Assembly: GCF_037076565.1 (NCBI RefSeq)
Contig: NZ_AP029028.1
Location: 2,046,001-2,110,000, forward strand
Source: Herbaspirillum sp. DW155
Lineage (GTDB): Bacteria; Pseudomonadota; Gammaproteobacteria; Burkholderiales; Burkholderiaceae_D
DNA: 64,000 nucleotides
Direction: 5' to 3'
Under the pieces are notes generated by a model. It saw nothing but the letters and a program-made list of their open reading frames with translations. It ran no database searches and had not been told where the DNA came from. This document shows positions 9,940 to 19,283 of this stretch, piece after piece; positions within the stretch are counted from its first letter, which is position 1, and the number at the start of each line of letters is the position of its first letter. A program made the translations under genes and the position numbers.

Positions 9940-10344
9940 ATGAATGATCGTGTCAACAAACCGGCGGCCATCGTCTTGCCGCCCATCCCGGCCAAGCGTT
10001 ATTTCACGATAGGCGAGGTCAGCGAACTGTGTGGCGTCAAGCCGCACGTACTGCGCTACTGGGAACAGGAATTCACCCAGTTGAAACCCGTGAAGCGTCG
10101 CGGCAACCGACGTTATTACCAGCACCATGAAGTGCTGTTGATCCGTCGTATCCGCGAACTGCTGTACGAACAGGGTTTCACCATCAGCGGAGCCCGCAAC
10201 AAGCTCGATGGCACCCACGAGGCCGAGCAGCCGCAGGAGCCGCAACGTCCCGTCATCAGCCTGGATGAGGCTGCCATCGATGCGCTGCGTGCAGAACTGC
10301 AGGCCGTGCTGGAGACCTTGAAGCCGGGCGCAGCTGCCGCCTGA
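9940..10344 (+). CDS. MerR-family transcriptional regulator
   Basis: 134 residues. An N-terminal MerR winged helix (about 18-90) contains YFTIGEVSELCGVKPHVLRYWEQEF and KRRGNRRYYQ, followed by a short acidic/Ala-rich tail. No metal-binding Cys set is visible, so the effector is unknown. It starts 3 nt after ihfA and is very likely co-transcribed with it. This ihfA-merR pairing is common in proteobacteria. Confidence 0.88.
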   Translation: MNDRVNKPAAIVLPPIPAKRYFTIGEVSELCGVKPHVLRYWEQEFTQLKPVKRRGNRRYYQHHEVLLIRRIRELLYEQGFTISGARNKLDGTHEAEQPQEPQRPVISLDEAAIDALRAELQAVLETLKPGAAAA

Positions 10345-10424
10345 GCAGTTCTGATGGTCCCGAGCTGACGCATCCGTGTCCTGGCACGGAGACTTGTTCG
10401 TATTCGTGGCGTAGGCCACCCTTG

Positions 10425-10470
10425 AAACGCCGCAGGCGGGTCTTTCCTGACCACCCTGCGGCGTTTTCTT
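10425..10470 (+). terminator. Terminator after ihfA-merR
   Basis: AAACGCCGCAGG (10425-10436) pairs with CCTGCGGCGTTT (10455-10466), followed by further T residues. Confidence 0.9.
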
Positions 10471-10516
10471 TTCAGGGCGATCAGTGCGCAGATCGCTGCC
10501 CGCAAGGAGAACATTC

Positions 10517-11047
10517 ATGACTCACTATCAATGGCGCCCGATGAGGGCCGACGACTTGTCACGCGTGATGCATATCGCGGCACAGGTGCATGAAGCATAT
10601 TTCGAGGCGCAAGAAGTCTTCGCCGAGCGGCTGGCCTTGTTTCCTCAGGGCTGCCGGATTGCGATGGCCTCAGAGGCGCCGGAAGACGTGATCGGCTACG
10701 CCTTCATGCATCCAGCCAGGTATGGTCATGCGCCGGCGTTGAATACCTTGCTGGGCGGTCTGGATGGCGCCGACTGCCTGCACCTGCACGACGTGGCATT
10801 GCTGCCTCAGGCGCGCGGTTCAGGACTGGGGCGGGCGCTGGTGGAGGAATTGCTGCGTCTTTGCGTACTGAGTGGCTTGCCGCGCGCCACGCTGGTGGCG
10901 GTGCATGCATCAAGTGCTTACTGGCAGGCGTCGGGGTTCACTGTCGATGCGTTGGCCGACGTGCCAGAGGGGCGGGGCCTGGAAAGCTATGGCGCAGAGG
11001 CATGTTACATGTCCATGCGCGTGCCGGACGAGGCCGCCAGGCGCTGA
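10517..11047 (+). CDS. GNAT-family N-acetyltransferase
   Basis: A 176-residue single GNAT domain. Motif A for acetyl-CoA is LHDVALLPQARGSGLGRALVEEL (around residues 90-112), followed by ATLVAVHASSAYWQASGF. The substrate cannot be told from the sequence. GGAG 8 nt before the ATG supports this start. It is a single-gene unit downstream of a strong terminator. Confidence 0.85.
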   Translation: MTHYQWRPMRADDLSRVMHIAAQVHEAYFEAQEVFAERLALFPQGCRIAMASEAPEDVIGYAFMHPARYGHAPALNTLLGGLDGADCLHLHDVALLPQARGSGLGRALVEELLRLCVLSGLPRATLVAVHASSAYWQASGFTVDALADVPEGRGLESYGAEACYMSMRVPDEAARR

Positions 11048-11273
11048 GGCACCGGCCAAGGTAGTCAAGGGGATTATTTTTACTGTGGTAAATATTTCCT
11101 AAATTGTTACAGCCTTCGATTTTTGCTTGATCGATTGACAACTTAACTCGTAGAATTAATAAAAAAGTTACAACATTTTGGGTGAGTTCAAGCAGGTAAG
11201 TGCAGGCAAATTCTGCCTGCGCTGCCGTCAGGTTTTCAGTCGGGCGGCAGTTTTCATGAAAAGAGTAGTCGCA

Positions 11274-11876
11274 TCAGAGTGGTTCGTGGCGCATGTAGGG
11301 TTCGGAACGGCCGGACAGGTTTTTGGCCAATTCCTGCAGGAAGCTCTGGGTAGGGGCGGGTTTGTCGAAGCCGGTCATCATCAGCACGGCAGCAAGGCCC
11401 ACTGGTAGCAGCAGGTGGCGCAACGGCGGAGCCGATTGCCGCAGCGACAGCCCAAAGCCCCAAGCCGCAGCGGCGCCCACCAGCAGGCCGAGCAGTACTT
11501 CAGATTCAGAGTGAACCTTGATCATCAGCCGTGACAGGCCTACAGCGGTGACCAGCACCGCCGTCAGTGCCAGTACCAGTGCGCGGCGGGTGCGGCTGCC
11601 ATCCTGGGTCAGCAGCAGTGCGATGGACAGGTAAAGCGCGCTGGAGGAAGCCGTATGGCCGCTGAAGCCGGTGAAGTTGAGCCCGGGAAGGGTGATGCCC
11701 CAGCCCATGAACAGCAACTTGCTGATGACGACGATGGACATGGCCGTGCCGAAGGCAAGTAGCCAGGCGAACATCTGACGCCACATCCGGTTGGCGCCCA
11801 GCCAAAGTGCAAGGATGCAGGCGCCTGGAATGGTCATGGTGCTATCGCCGAGGAAGGTGATGGTGTGCCAGTTCAT
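11274..11876 (-). CDS. PAP2-family membrane phosphatase
   Basis: A 200-residue protein with about five hydrophobic segments. The PAP2 signature is partly visible: SGHT (72-75) and SR at 115-116 followed by His122. The usual final acidic residue is Glu126, and the first KX6RP motif is weak (K53). Such enzymes dephosphorylate lipid phosphates such as undecaprenyl pyrophosphate or phosphatidate at the membrane. The ATG at 11876 avoids an unlikely non-membrane N-terminus in the longer frame. It is divergent from the EPS cluster, which suggests but does not prove lipid-carrier recycling. Confidence 0.72.
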   Translation of the reverse strand: MNWHTITFLGDSTMTIPGACILALWLGANRMWRQMFAWLLAFGTAMSIVVISKLLFMGWGITLPGLNFTGFSGHTASSSALYLSIALLLTQDGSRTRRALVLALTAVLVTAVGLSRLMIKVHSESEVLLGLLVGAAAAWGFGLSLRQSAPPLRHLLLPVGLAAVLMMTGFDKPAPTQSFLQELAKNLSGRSEPYMRHEPL

Positions 11877-12284
11877 GAAGCAATCTGTGATGTCTGTAAA
11901 GGGTTCTGAAGGGATTTTGCCAAGGCATCTTAACGGGTTGTGCAGCGCGCACAAAGCGCTGGGACTCTTGTCACAAGATAAACGTTCAGTTTTGCTGCAA
12001 CGCGATATAAATAGTTTGTGTGATTTGATGTGTTTGTTGCTAAATCGCAAATTATCTGGTTGTCCTACAAAGTCATGCGTCCTTGTCTGATTGCCGCGAG
12101 CTGACTGGCGCGTATCATGATCTGATTGTTTTTCTGTGAGGCAATTCTCATCATATTTTTTTGCCTAAATTTCAAAAATGATGCATGATTACTCCTAAAT
12201 TTTGCGTGTTGCAATGCAGCAATTTGAATGCTAAATGTTGCCATTGTTTTAAAAAGTAAAACTATAAAGAAAGGGCGCTGATTC
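11877..12284 (+). other. AT-rich divergent intergenic region before the eps cluster
   Basis: 408 bp between the divergent PAP2 gene and epsL, clearly AT-richer than the flanks, with many T-runs. It presumably contains the eps promoter (a TATAAA-like box at about 12260), but no binding site can be named with confidence. Confidence 0.4.
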
Positions 12285-13526
12285 GTGATGCCACGGCAGT
12301 TTCGCAATAGCAGCAAGCGCAAGACCCGGGTGCGAGCGTGTGCTCTGGTGGTGTCGCTGACTTGCCCTTTTGTATACGCGGCAGACCCCGGTCAGGTGGT
12401 CGTCCCGTATGTGCAGTACACGTATTTGCATGATGACAACTTGTTGCGGTTAAGCAGTCCGGAGGCGGCGGAGGCAGCGTTAGGAACGTCCAAGCTGTCC
12501 GATAACGTTCAAAGCAAGGTGGGCGGCATCCGGATTGATCGGATGATCAGTCGGCAGCACATCTTGGTGGATGCAAGCGCCACCAAGAACACTTTTGATT
12601 TTTTCAAGCAGTTTGATAATGACGCGCGGGATCTCAAGGCGGATTGGGCGTGGGTGTTGGGCGAGCGATTCTCGGGCAACGTCGGCTATGTCTATTCTCG
12701 CTCCTTGACCCCTTTTCAGAACTTGCGGGTCTTTGTGCCGAATATCCGAACGATGGATACCAAATACGCCAGTGCGGCATGGCAACTGCATCCAGACTGG
12801 ACAGTGCGTGCTCAAGCCTCGCAATTTGGTTTGGCTTATGACCTGAGTAGCCAACAGGCTAACAACTTCACGCAGAATCTGGCGGAGGTGGGTCTGGATT
12901 ACACGGCACGAAGCGGAAGTGTGGCAGGCGTGCAAGCGCGCAGGACGGTCGGGAATTATCCTTTCGATACGGTGGTGGGGGCGAGCACGCTCAACAACTC
13001 CTTCACCCAGGAAGATTACAAGGCCAAAATCGTCTGGTTGTACAGCGGCGAGACAAAGTTGCAGTTTCTTGGGGGATTGACCCGTCGTGAACGCAACTCG
13101 GCCGCTAGCGGCAATGGCTATCGCGGTTTCAATGCAAGATTGATTGGCGAGTGGCAAGCCACCGGAAAGACCGGCTTCAAGGCCAACCTTTGGCGCGAGA
13201 TTGGCGGAGTCAATGATGTCGACGCTAATTTTGCATTGACCACTGGTGTCAACTTGGCGGCCGCGTATTTGCCCACCGCCAAGCTTCGCGTGGATGGCTT
13301 GATCGATCACGAACGTCGTAACTACAACGGCGCGTCAATCATTACAGGGATCACCCCATCCAATCGTCGTGACACTTACGACAAAGCCAGCCTGAGCCTG
13401 ACCTATGCGCCCACGAATTCGCTGTCTCTGGTGCTGGCGGTTTACCGAGAAAAACTGCAGTCCAACATCACCAATTTCAGTTATCTCTCCAACGGCATCT
13501 CTTTGACTTCGCGCTATGAATTCTGA
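12285..13526 (+). CDS. epsL: EpsL-type outer-membrane beta-barrel protein
   Basis: 413 residues with a signal peptide (hydrophobic ALVVSLTCPFVYA, cleavage near residue 34). A long series of amphipathic beta-strands follows, with a terminal Phe in SLTSRYEF, as in outer-membrane barrels. The position before EpsB and the surrounding EpsD-I genes match the exosortase-B-associated EpsL family, thought to help move exopolysaccharide across the outer membrane. The second Met (12288) is an equally possible start. Its stop overlaps the start of epsB. Confidence 0.8.
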   Translation: MMPRQFRNSSKRKTRVRACALVVSLTCPFVYAADPGQVVVPYVQYTYLHDDNLLRLSSPEAAEAALGTSKLSDNVQSKVGGIRIDRMISRQHILVDASATKNTFDFFKQFDNDARDLKADWAWVLGERFSGNVGYVYSRSLTPFQNLRVFVPNIRTMDTKYASAAWQLHPDWTVRAQASQFGLAYDLSSQQANNFTQNLAEVGLDYTARSGSVAGVQARRTVGNYPFDTVVGASTLNNSFTQEDYKAKIVWLYSGETKLQFLGGLTRRERNSAASGNGYRGFNARLIGEWQATGKTGFKANLWREIGGVNDVDANFALTTGVNLAAAYLPTAKLRVDGLIDHERRNYNGASIITGITPSNRRDTYDKASLSLTYAPTNSLSLVLAVYREKLQSNITNFSYLSNGISLTSRYEF

Positions 13527-14946
13527 GGCCCCCAAAATGACCGACCTGCATGATGGCCTGCCGTTGGTCAACGTCAAGCCCAATACCATCACCATGGTAT
13601 TCAAGCGCTTCGTCGAACCGGCGCTGATCGTCGCTTATCTATGGGTGCTGGTGCGCACGCATGGGCATCCCTTCGTTGGCGACTACTGGGTGCTCGCCAT
13701 CATGGCCTTCTTCCTGTCGTCTTATTTCTTTACCGAGTTTCACCAGCGCCGACTGCGGCGCAATCCCAGAGGGCCATCGTCGTTCGCGCCCGTCATGGAC
13801 TGGATTGCCGTGGCGGCGGTACTGGTGCTGGTGGCGTACATCTGCGACTTCTACCAGAACCTGTCGATGCGGGCGATCTTCTTCTGGGTGGTCAGTACGC
13901 CTGTCGGCCTGGTCGTCTCCCAGCATTTGCAATCGCGCGTGATGCGCGACCTGCATACCAAAGGAGAAGTGCGCAAGGCCATCATCATCGGCGTCAATCC
14001 GGCCGCGCTCAAGCTGGCCGACCGCATGGAAAAGTATCCCTCCCTGATGATCAAGCTGATGGGATTCTTTGACGACCGTGAGCTCAATCGCCAGCCTCCC
14101 GGGACCTATACGCCTCTGCACGGCAAGATGACCGACGTGGCCGCGTACGTGCGCGAGAACAACATCAACATGGTCTACATCAGCATGCCGATCTCGGCCC
14201 AGCCGCGCGTACTGCAGATGATCGACGAGCTGCAGGACACCACGGCCTCCATCTACTTCATCCCGGACATCTACATCTTCAACCTGATCCAGGCGCGCTT
14301 CGACTATGTGGGCGGTATGGCCGTGATGGCCATCTGCGAGACACCCTTTACCGGCACGAACAACGTCGTCAAGCGTTTGAGTGACCTGGTGCTGGCGTCC
14401 GGCATCCTGCTCATGCTGCTGCCGGTGATGATGGTCATCGCCATCTGCGTCAAGCTGACCTCGCCCGGTCCTGTCATCTTCAAACAACGCCGTTACGGGC
14501 TGGATGGCGAGGAAATCGTGGTCTACAAATTCCGCTCCATGACGGTCATGGAAGATGGCGGCAAGGTCACCCAGGCGACCAAGGGCGACATGCGCCTGAC
14601 CAAGATCGGCGGTTTCCTGCGTTCCAGCTCACTGGACGAGTTGCCGCAGTTCTTCAACGTCCTGCAGGGACGCATGAGCATCGTCGGTCCGCGTCCGCAC
14701 GCGGTGGCCCACAACGAGCTGTATCGCAAACAGATCAAGGGCTACATGCTGCGCCACAAGGTCAAGCCCGGGATCACCGGCTGGGCTCAGGTCAACGGTC
14801 TGCGCGGCGAGACCGAAACGTTGGACAAGATGAAGGCACGCATTGAATTCGATCTGGAGTATCTGCGCCGTTGGTCGCTGATGTTTGATCTGTGGATCAT
14901 CTTCCAGACCGTGCGCATGGTGATCAAGCGCGACAACGCTTACTGA
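13516..14946 (+). CDS. epsB: Undecaprenyl-phosphate sugar phosphotransferase (EpsB)
   Basis: 476 residues. Four N-terminal membrane segments and a CoA-binding-like central region (about 150-280) are followed by a membrane anchor near 300. The bacterial sugar transferase domain follows, with VYKFRSM, SLDELPQFFNVL, IVGPRPHA and KPGITGWAQVNGLRGE. It links the first sugar-1-phosphate to undecaprenyl phosphate, starting the EPS repeat unit on the inner membrane. It begins inside the end of epsL (11-bp overlap); Met at 13537 is an alternative start. Confidence 0.92.
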   Translation: MNSEAPKMTDLHDGLPLVNVKPNTITMVFKRFVEPALIVAYLWVLVRTHGHPFVGDYWVLAIMAFFLSSYFFTEFHQRRLRRNPRGPSSFAPVMDWIAVAAVLVLVAYICDFYQNLSMRAIFFWVVSTPVGLVVSQHLQSRVMRDLHTKGEVRKAIIIGVNPAALKLADRMEKYPSLMIKLMGFFDDRELNRQPPGTYTPLHGKMTDVAAYVRENNINMVYISMPISAQPRVLQMIDELQDTTASIYFIPDIYIFNLIQARFDYVGGMAVMAICETPFTGTNNVVKRLSDLVLASGILLMLLPVMMVIAICVKLTSPGPVIFKQRRYGLDGEEIVVYKFRSMTVMEDGGKVTQATKGDMRLTKIGGFLRSSSLDELPQFFNVLQGRMSIVGPRPHAVAHNELYRKQIKGYMLRHKVKPGITGWAQVNGLRGETETLDKMKARIEFDLEYLRRWSLMFDLWIIFQTVRMVIKRDNAY

Positions 14947-15037
14947 TGGACCGGGCCTCCTCACAGGGGAGGGGGCTGCATGCACCGGCCGAGACTGCCG
15001 GCAACAAGTGACAGAGAAAAGAAGAGAGCTTGCGCAA

Positions 15038-15994
15038 ATGAAAAAAGGGAAGGCGGCAGTTTCACTGCATGATGGTCTCGCCACGAAGGTGCTGGTCTCG
15101 GCCATGCTCTTGATGGCCTTGGCCGCTTGCAGTGAAAAGAAGGCATCCTCCGGTTCCAGCCAGGTGGTGGCCAATGTGGATGGTCAGGAGATCACCATCC
15201 ACCAGGTCAACAACGAACTGGCCAAGACCGGTGGCAGAGAAGTGACCAAGCAATTGCTCGATGGGCTGGTGGCACGGCAATTGCTGGTCAATGCGGCCAA
15301 GAAGGACAAGCTCGATATCGATCCGGCGGTGCTGGCCGATATGGAGCGGGCGCGTGATCTGGTGCTGGCACAGAGCTACGTCGCGCGCAAAGTGAAGGCG
15401 CCGACGCGTCCTTCGGAGCAGGAGATCGAAGACCTGTATGGCAAGAACCCTGACTGGTTCGCCCAGCGCAGGCAGTATGAGTTCTCTCAGTTGATTATTG
15501 CCGGTACGAATCTGACGCCCGAGCTCAACAGCTTGATGGAGCAGCCGGGCAAGCGGCTGGAAGAAGTCGTTGCATGGCTTGATGCACACCGCATCCAGTA
15601 TGGCCGTCAGCAGGTCGTCAAGACCTCGGCCGATTTGCCACCGCAGATGAATGCCAGCCTCAAGAACATGGAGCGTGGTGCTTTGTTTGTGGTGATCGAA
15701 GGTCCGACCGCCATCCTGACATCGGTGCAGGACATCAAGAGTGTGCCGGTCTCGCTGGCCGTGGCGACTCCGCAGATCCAGCAGTATCTGCTGGCGCAGA
15801 GGCAGAGCCAGGCTTCCGAGCAACTGGTGGAGCGACTCAAGAAGGATGCCAAGATCGAATATTCGGAACAGGCCAAATCGTTCAAGGATATGAGCGCTGC
15901 GCCTGCAGAGCCCTTGCCGGTCGAAGGGGCCGCGCAGGAGGCGCCCAGTGTGAACAAGGATGCGATTTCACGCGGCGTGGCCGGTTTCAAGTAA
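15038..15994 (+). CDS. epsD: EpsD-type peptidyl-prolyl isomerase lipoprotein
   Basis: 318 residues with a lipobox (ALAAC, Cys31). A SurA/PpiD-like N-terminal chaperone arm (VNNELAKTGG...LLDGLVARQLLVNAAKK) precedes a degenerate parvulin-like region. The EpsD family sits between epsB and epsE in exosortase EPS clusters and probably assists periplasmic folding of export machinery. The upstream GTG at 15008 is an alternative start without a clear ribosome site. Confidence 0.82.
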   Translation: MKKGKAAVSLHDGLATKVLVSAMLLMALAACSEKKASSGSSQVVANVDGQEITIHQVNNELAKTGGREVTKQLLDGLVARQLLVNAAKKDKLDIDPAVLADMERARDLVLAQSYVARKVKAPTRPSEQEIEDLYGKNPDWFAQRRQYEFSQLIIAGTNLTPELNSLMEQPGKRLEEVVAWLDAHRIQYGRQQVVKTSADLPPQMNASLKNMERGALFVVIEGPTAILTSVQDIKSVPVSLAVATPQIQQYLLAQRQSQASEQLVERLKKDAKIEYSEQAKSFKDMSAAPAEPLPVEGAAQEAPSVNKDAISRGVAGFK

Positions 15995-16058
15995 GCAAGT
16001 GTTGATCAACATCCGGGCGCATGACGCCTGAATCAAGAACCTGACGTACTGCGGAGTA

Positions 16059-16856
16059 ATGACAATGATGAGAAAAGTGGTGTTCCTGTTGGTTGGCCTG
16101 ATGCTTGCCAGTTGGAGTTTGTTTGCCCAGGCCGACGATATTCTGCTGGGCGCGGGCGACGTCATCCGGGTGAAGGTCTATGGCAGCGAGGATCTCTCGC
16201 TGGAAACCAGAATCAGCGAGGCTGGCGTGATCAGTTATCCGCTGGTGGGTGAGGTCAAGGTTGGTGGATTGTCGACAGCCCAGGCTGAGACCAAGATCGC
16301 CGGCTTGTTGAAGAAGGGCGGTTATCTGCTCAATCCGCAGGTCAATATTTTGGTGACCGTTCCCCAGAGCCAAATGGTTTCCGTGCTGGGACAGGTCAAC
16401 AAGCCCGGGCGTTACTCCCTGGACGGCAAGCGTAACGTGGCCGACGTCATCGCGCTTGCCGGAGGTGTAACACCCGACGGCGGTGATGCATTGACCATCG
16501 TGCGTAATGATGGAAAGACCGTGACTAAGCAACTGGTCGATATCTACGCGATTACCCACAGCGGCGACACGAGCGAATTGCCGGAGGTCAAGGCAAACGA
16601 TGTGGTCTATGTGGAGCGCGCCTTGCGCTTTTATATTTACGGCGAAGTCCAGCGTCCCGGTATGTACAGGTTGGAGCGCGGTACGACAGTCTTGCAGGCT
16701 CTGTCGGTGGGGGGCGGCTTGACTCAACGAGGAACCGAGCGGGGCCTGATGGTCAAGCGCCGGGATGCCGAAGGCAACCTGCAAGAAATTGATGTGAGGA
16801 AGGACGAGCTGTTGCAGGCTGATGACATCGTCTACGTCAAGGAAAGCTGGTTCTAA
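16059..16856 (+). CDS. epsE: Polysaccharide export protein EpsE (Wza-like)
   Basis: 265 residues. A cleavable signal peptide ends near FAQADD, then comes a poly-export domain (LGAGDVIRVKVYGSEDLSLETRIS...), and two SLBB domains follow (about 105-165 and 190-255). It forms the outer-membrane/periplasmic export channel for the polysaccharide. There is no lipobox, unlike Wza. GGAG is better placed for the third codon ATG (16065). Confidence 0.9.
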   Translation: MTMMRKVVFLLVGLMLASWSLFAQADDILLGAGDVIRVKVYGSEDLSLETRISEAGVISYPLVGEVKVGGLSTAQAETKIAGLLKKGGYLLNPQVNILVTVPQSQMVSVLGQVNKPGRYSLDGKRNVADVIALAGGVTPDGGDALTIVRNDGKTVTKQLVDIYAITHSGDTSELPEVKANDVVYVERALRFYIYGEVQRPGMYRLERGTTVLQALSVGGGLTQRGTERGLMVKRRDAEGNLQEIDVRKDELLQADDIVYVKESWF

Positions 16857-16932
16857 GCGCGGGTAATGCCTACGCAGCAGCAAGTGTTTTTTCGTTTAGC
16901 TATCGAAGACGCCAACCAGGAGGCGTAACCCC

Positions 16933-18330
16933 ATGAATCTATCTCAATTTCTTTTGATCCTTCAGGCTTACCGCAAGGTAATCCTGCTTATCGTCTCGAT
17001 CACGGTGCTCGTAGCCCTGGTGGTCAGCCTGGTATTGCCCAAGCAGTACAAGGCAACTTCCTCGGTGGTACTGAACTACAAGGCATCCGATCCAGTGACC
17101 GGCCTTGTGGTTGCCCCGCAGGCATTACCTGGCTTCATGCCGACACAGGTGGCCATCATCAACAGTCCATCGGTGGCGCTGGGCGTGGTGGATAGCCTGA
17201 AGCTTGTCGACCAGCAGGAAGTCAAGGATGCCTATGCCGATGATGACCACGGCGATCTGGATATCCGCAATTGGCTGGCCGGACTGCTGCTCAAGAAAAT
17301 GGATGCGGTTGCCTCCAAGGAAAGCAGCGTCATTGACATCACCTTCAAAGCCCAGGATCCGCAGTTTGCCGCGCTGGTGGCCAACGCTTTCGCAGCCTCG
17401 TACCAGAAGGTGAGCATGCAACTCAAGTTGGATCCTACCCGCAAGGCTTCCTCTTATTTCAATGATCAGGTCAAGGTCTTGCGCGATGCCTATGAGCAGG
17501 CCCAGGCAAAGCTGTCGAAGTACCAGGAAGAGCACGGTATTACGAACATCGACAACCGTACCGATGTGGAGACCAACCGCCTCAATGATCTGTCCACGCA
17601 ACTGGTGATGGCACAGGCGGCGCTGTCGGAAGCCGATTCGCGCCGTCGCCAGGCTGCTGCAGGTGGCGCTACCGAGTCGCCGGACGTCAACGCCAATCCG
17701 CTGGTGCAAACACTCAAGACCAATCTGGCTGCCTCGGAGGCGCGTTTCGAACAGGCATCCAAGCGTCTGGGCGCTAATCACCCGGACTATCTCGCGGCCA
17801 AGGCAGAGCGAGATGGCCTACGCTCCCAATTGAGCGCAGCCATTGCCTCGATTTCTTCCTCGGTGGGTACCAATGCGACGATTCTGGCCAAGCGCGAAGC
17901 GGAAATCCGTGCGGAATTCGAGGCTCAGAAGCGCAAGGTTCTGGAGATGAACCGCACCCGTGATGAGCTGTCCGTGCTTAGCCGCGAACTCGACAGCGCG
18001 CAGCGTGCCTATGAGCTGACCTCGCAACGATTCGCGCAGACCAATCTGGAAGGCCAGTCCAATCAGTCGGACATTTCTCTCCTGTCGGCGGCAGTACCGC
18101 CGCCCCAGCCGTCCAGCCCGCGTATCTTCCTCAACCTGATCCTGGCCCTCTTTGTCGGCGCGATCCTGGGCGTCATCGCGGCCGTCGGCCTGGAACTGGC
18201 CAATCGTCGGGTGCGCTCGGAGCATGATCTGGTGGAAGAGCTTGGCCTGCCGGTGCTCGGTCTGATCTCTCGGCCGACAACCGTGCAACGCCGTCGTCGC
18301 TTCTGGTTCGGACGTGCCAAGCCGGTTTGA
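16933..18330 (+). CDS. epsF: Chain-length determinant protein EpsF (Wzz-like)
   Basis: 465 residues with an N-terminal membrane helix (about 17-37) and a Wzz domain (LPKQYKATSSVVL...). A long periplasmic coiled coil (about 190-360) follows, and then a second membrane helix preceded by the Pro-rich PPPQPSSPRIF motif near 390-400. It controls polymer length and pairs with the kinase EpsG, encoded 48 bp downstream. Confidence 0.92.
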   Translation: MNLSQFLLILQAYRKVILLIVSITVLVALVVSLVLPKQYKATSSVVLNYKASDPVTGLVVAPQALPGFMPTQVAIINSPSVALGVVDSLKLVDQQEVKDAYADDDHGDLDIRNWLAGLLLKKMDAVASKESSVIDITFKAQDPQFAALVANAFAASYQKVSMQLKLDPTRKASSYFNDQVKVLRDAYEQAQAKLSKYQEEHGITNIDNRTDVETNRLNDLSTQLVMAQAALSEADSRRRQAAAGGATESPDVNANPLVQTLKTNLAASEARFEQASKRLGANHPDYLAAKAERDGLRSQLSAAIASISSSVGTNATILAKREAEIRAEFEAQKRKVLEMNRTRDELSVLSRELDSAQRAYELTSQRFAQTNLEGQSNQSDISLLSAAVPPPQPSSPRIFLNLILALFVGAILGVIAAVGLELANRRVRSEHDLVEELGLPVLGLISRPTTVQRRRRFWFGRAKPV

Positions 18331-18378
18331 GGCAGGGCTATTTCTTCGCTAATAAAAAAACGATTCTCCGGGAATAAC

Positions 18379-19257
18379 ATGACTACAGCAACCTTGACAC
18401 TCACCGAAGGCACGGCCCTGCCAAATCGCTCGATCGGCGCCATCCTGGTCGATAGCGGCAAGCTTTCCCCAGAGAACGCTGAGCGTATTCTCCGCCTGCA
18501 ACGCGAGCGTGGTCTGCGTTTCGGGGACGCGGCGATTCAGTTGGGATTGCTGACCCAGTCCGACATTGAGCAGGCCCTGTCGCGCCAGTTCGACTACCCT
18601 TATCTGCTCAAGGGTGAAAGCAAGGTCAGTGAAAAAGTCGTGGCGGCCTACAACCCCTTCAGCAAGCAGGTCGAAGCACTGCGCGCGCTGCGCAGCCAGT
18701 TGATGGTGCGCTGGTTCGATGTGGACGCCAAGCACAAGTCGCTGTCCATCGTCAGCCCTGAAAGCGGGGAAGGACGCAGCTTCATCGCCTCCAATTTAGC
18801 CGTTGTGTTCTCGCAGCTCGGTGAACGCACTTTGCTCATTGATGCCGACATGCGCTCTCCTTGTCAGCACGCGCTGTTCGGCCTGGACAATCGCAATGGC
18901 CTGTCCGGCGTAATCGCAGGTCGCTGCAGTATTGCTGATGCATTGCAGCGCGTGCCCGATCTGCTGGACCTGTCGGTGCTGCCGGCCGGCCCGACGCCAC
19001 CCAATCCACAGGAGCTGTTGGGACGTCCCAACTTCACACAATTGCTGAATGATCTGGCCCAGGACTACGACGTTATCCTGGTGGATACGCCTTCCGGCAG
19101 CCAGTATGCAGATGGCAACATGATCTCGGCCCGCACGGGAGCCAGTTTGGTGGTGGTGAAGACCAACGCGACTCATATCTCGGCCGTGCGCACCCTGACT
19201 GAAAAACTTACCAGTGCACACGTGGCAGTGGTTGGCAGCGTGGTCAACGAGTTCTGA
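18379..19257 (+). CDS. epsG: EpsG-type BY-kinase / ParA-like partner of EpsF
   Basis: 292 residues with an N-terminal 70-residue MshEN/GspE-N-like segment and a P-loop kinase domain. The Walker A position reads SPESGEGRSF (126-135), lacking the usual GK[ST]; Walker A' LLIDADMRSP (152-161) is intact. The Tyr-rich C-terminal tail of Wzc/CapB kinases is absent (the protein ends VGSVVNEF). It probably regulates EpsF-dependent polymerisation. Whether it phosphorylates anything is doubtful from sequence alone. Confidence 0.88.
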   Translation: MTTATLTLTEGTALPNRSIGAILVDSGKLSPENAERILRLQRERGLRFGDAAIQLGLLTQSDIEQALSRQFDYPYLLKGESKVSEKVVAAYNPFSKQVEALRALRSQLMVRWFDVDAKHKSLSIVSPESGEGRSFIASNLAVVFSQLGERTLLIDADMRSPCQHALFGLDNRNGLSGVIAGRCSIADALQRVPDLLDLSVLPAGPTPPNPQELLGRPNFTQLLNDLAQDYDVILVDTPSGSQYADGNMISARTGASLVVVKTNATHISAVRTLTEKLTSAHVAVVGSVVNEF

Positions 19258-19283
19258 AAATCAGCCTTCGTGCGAGTGACGAG

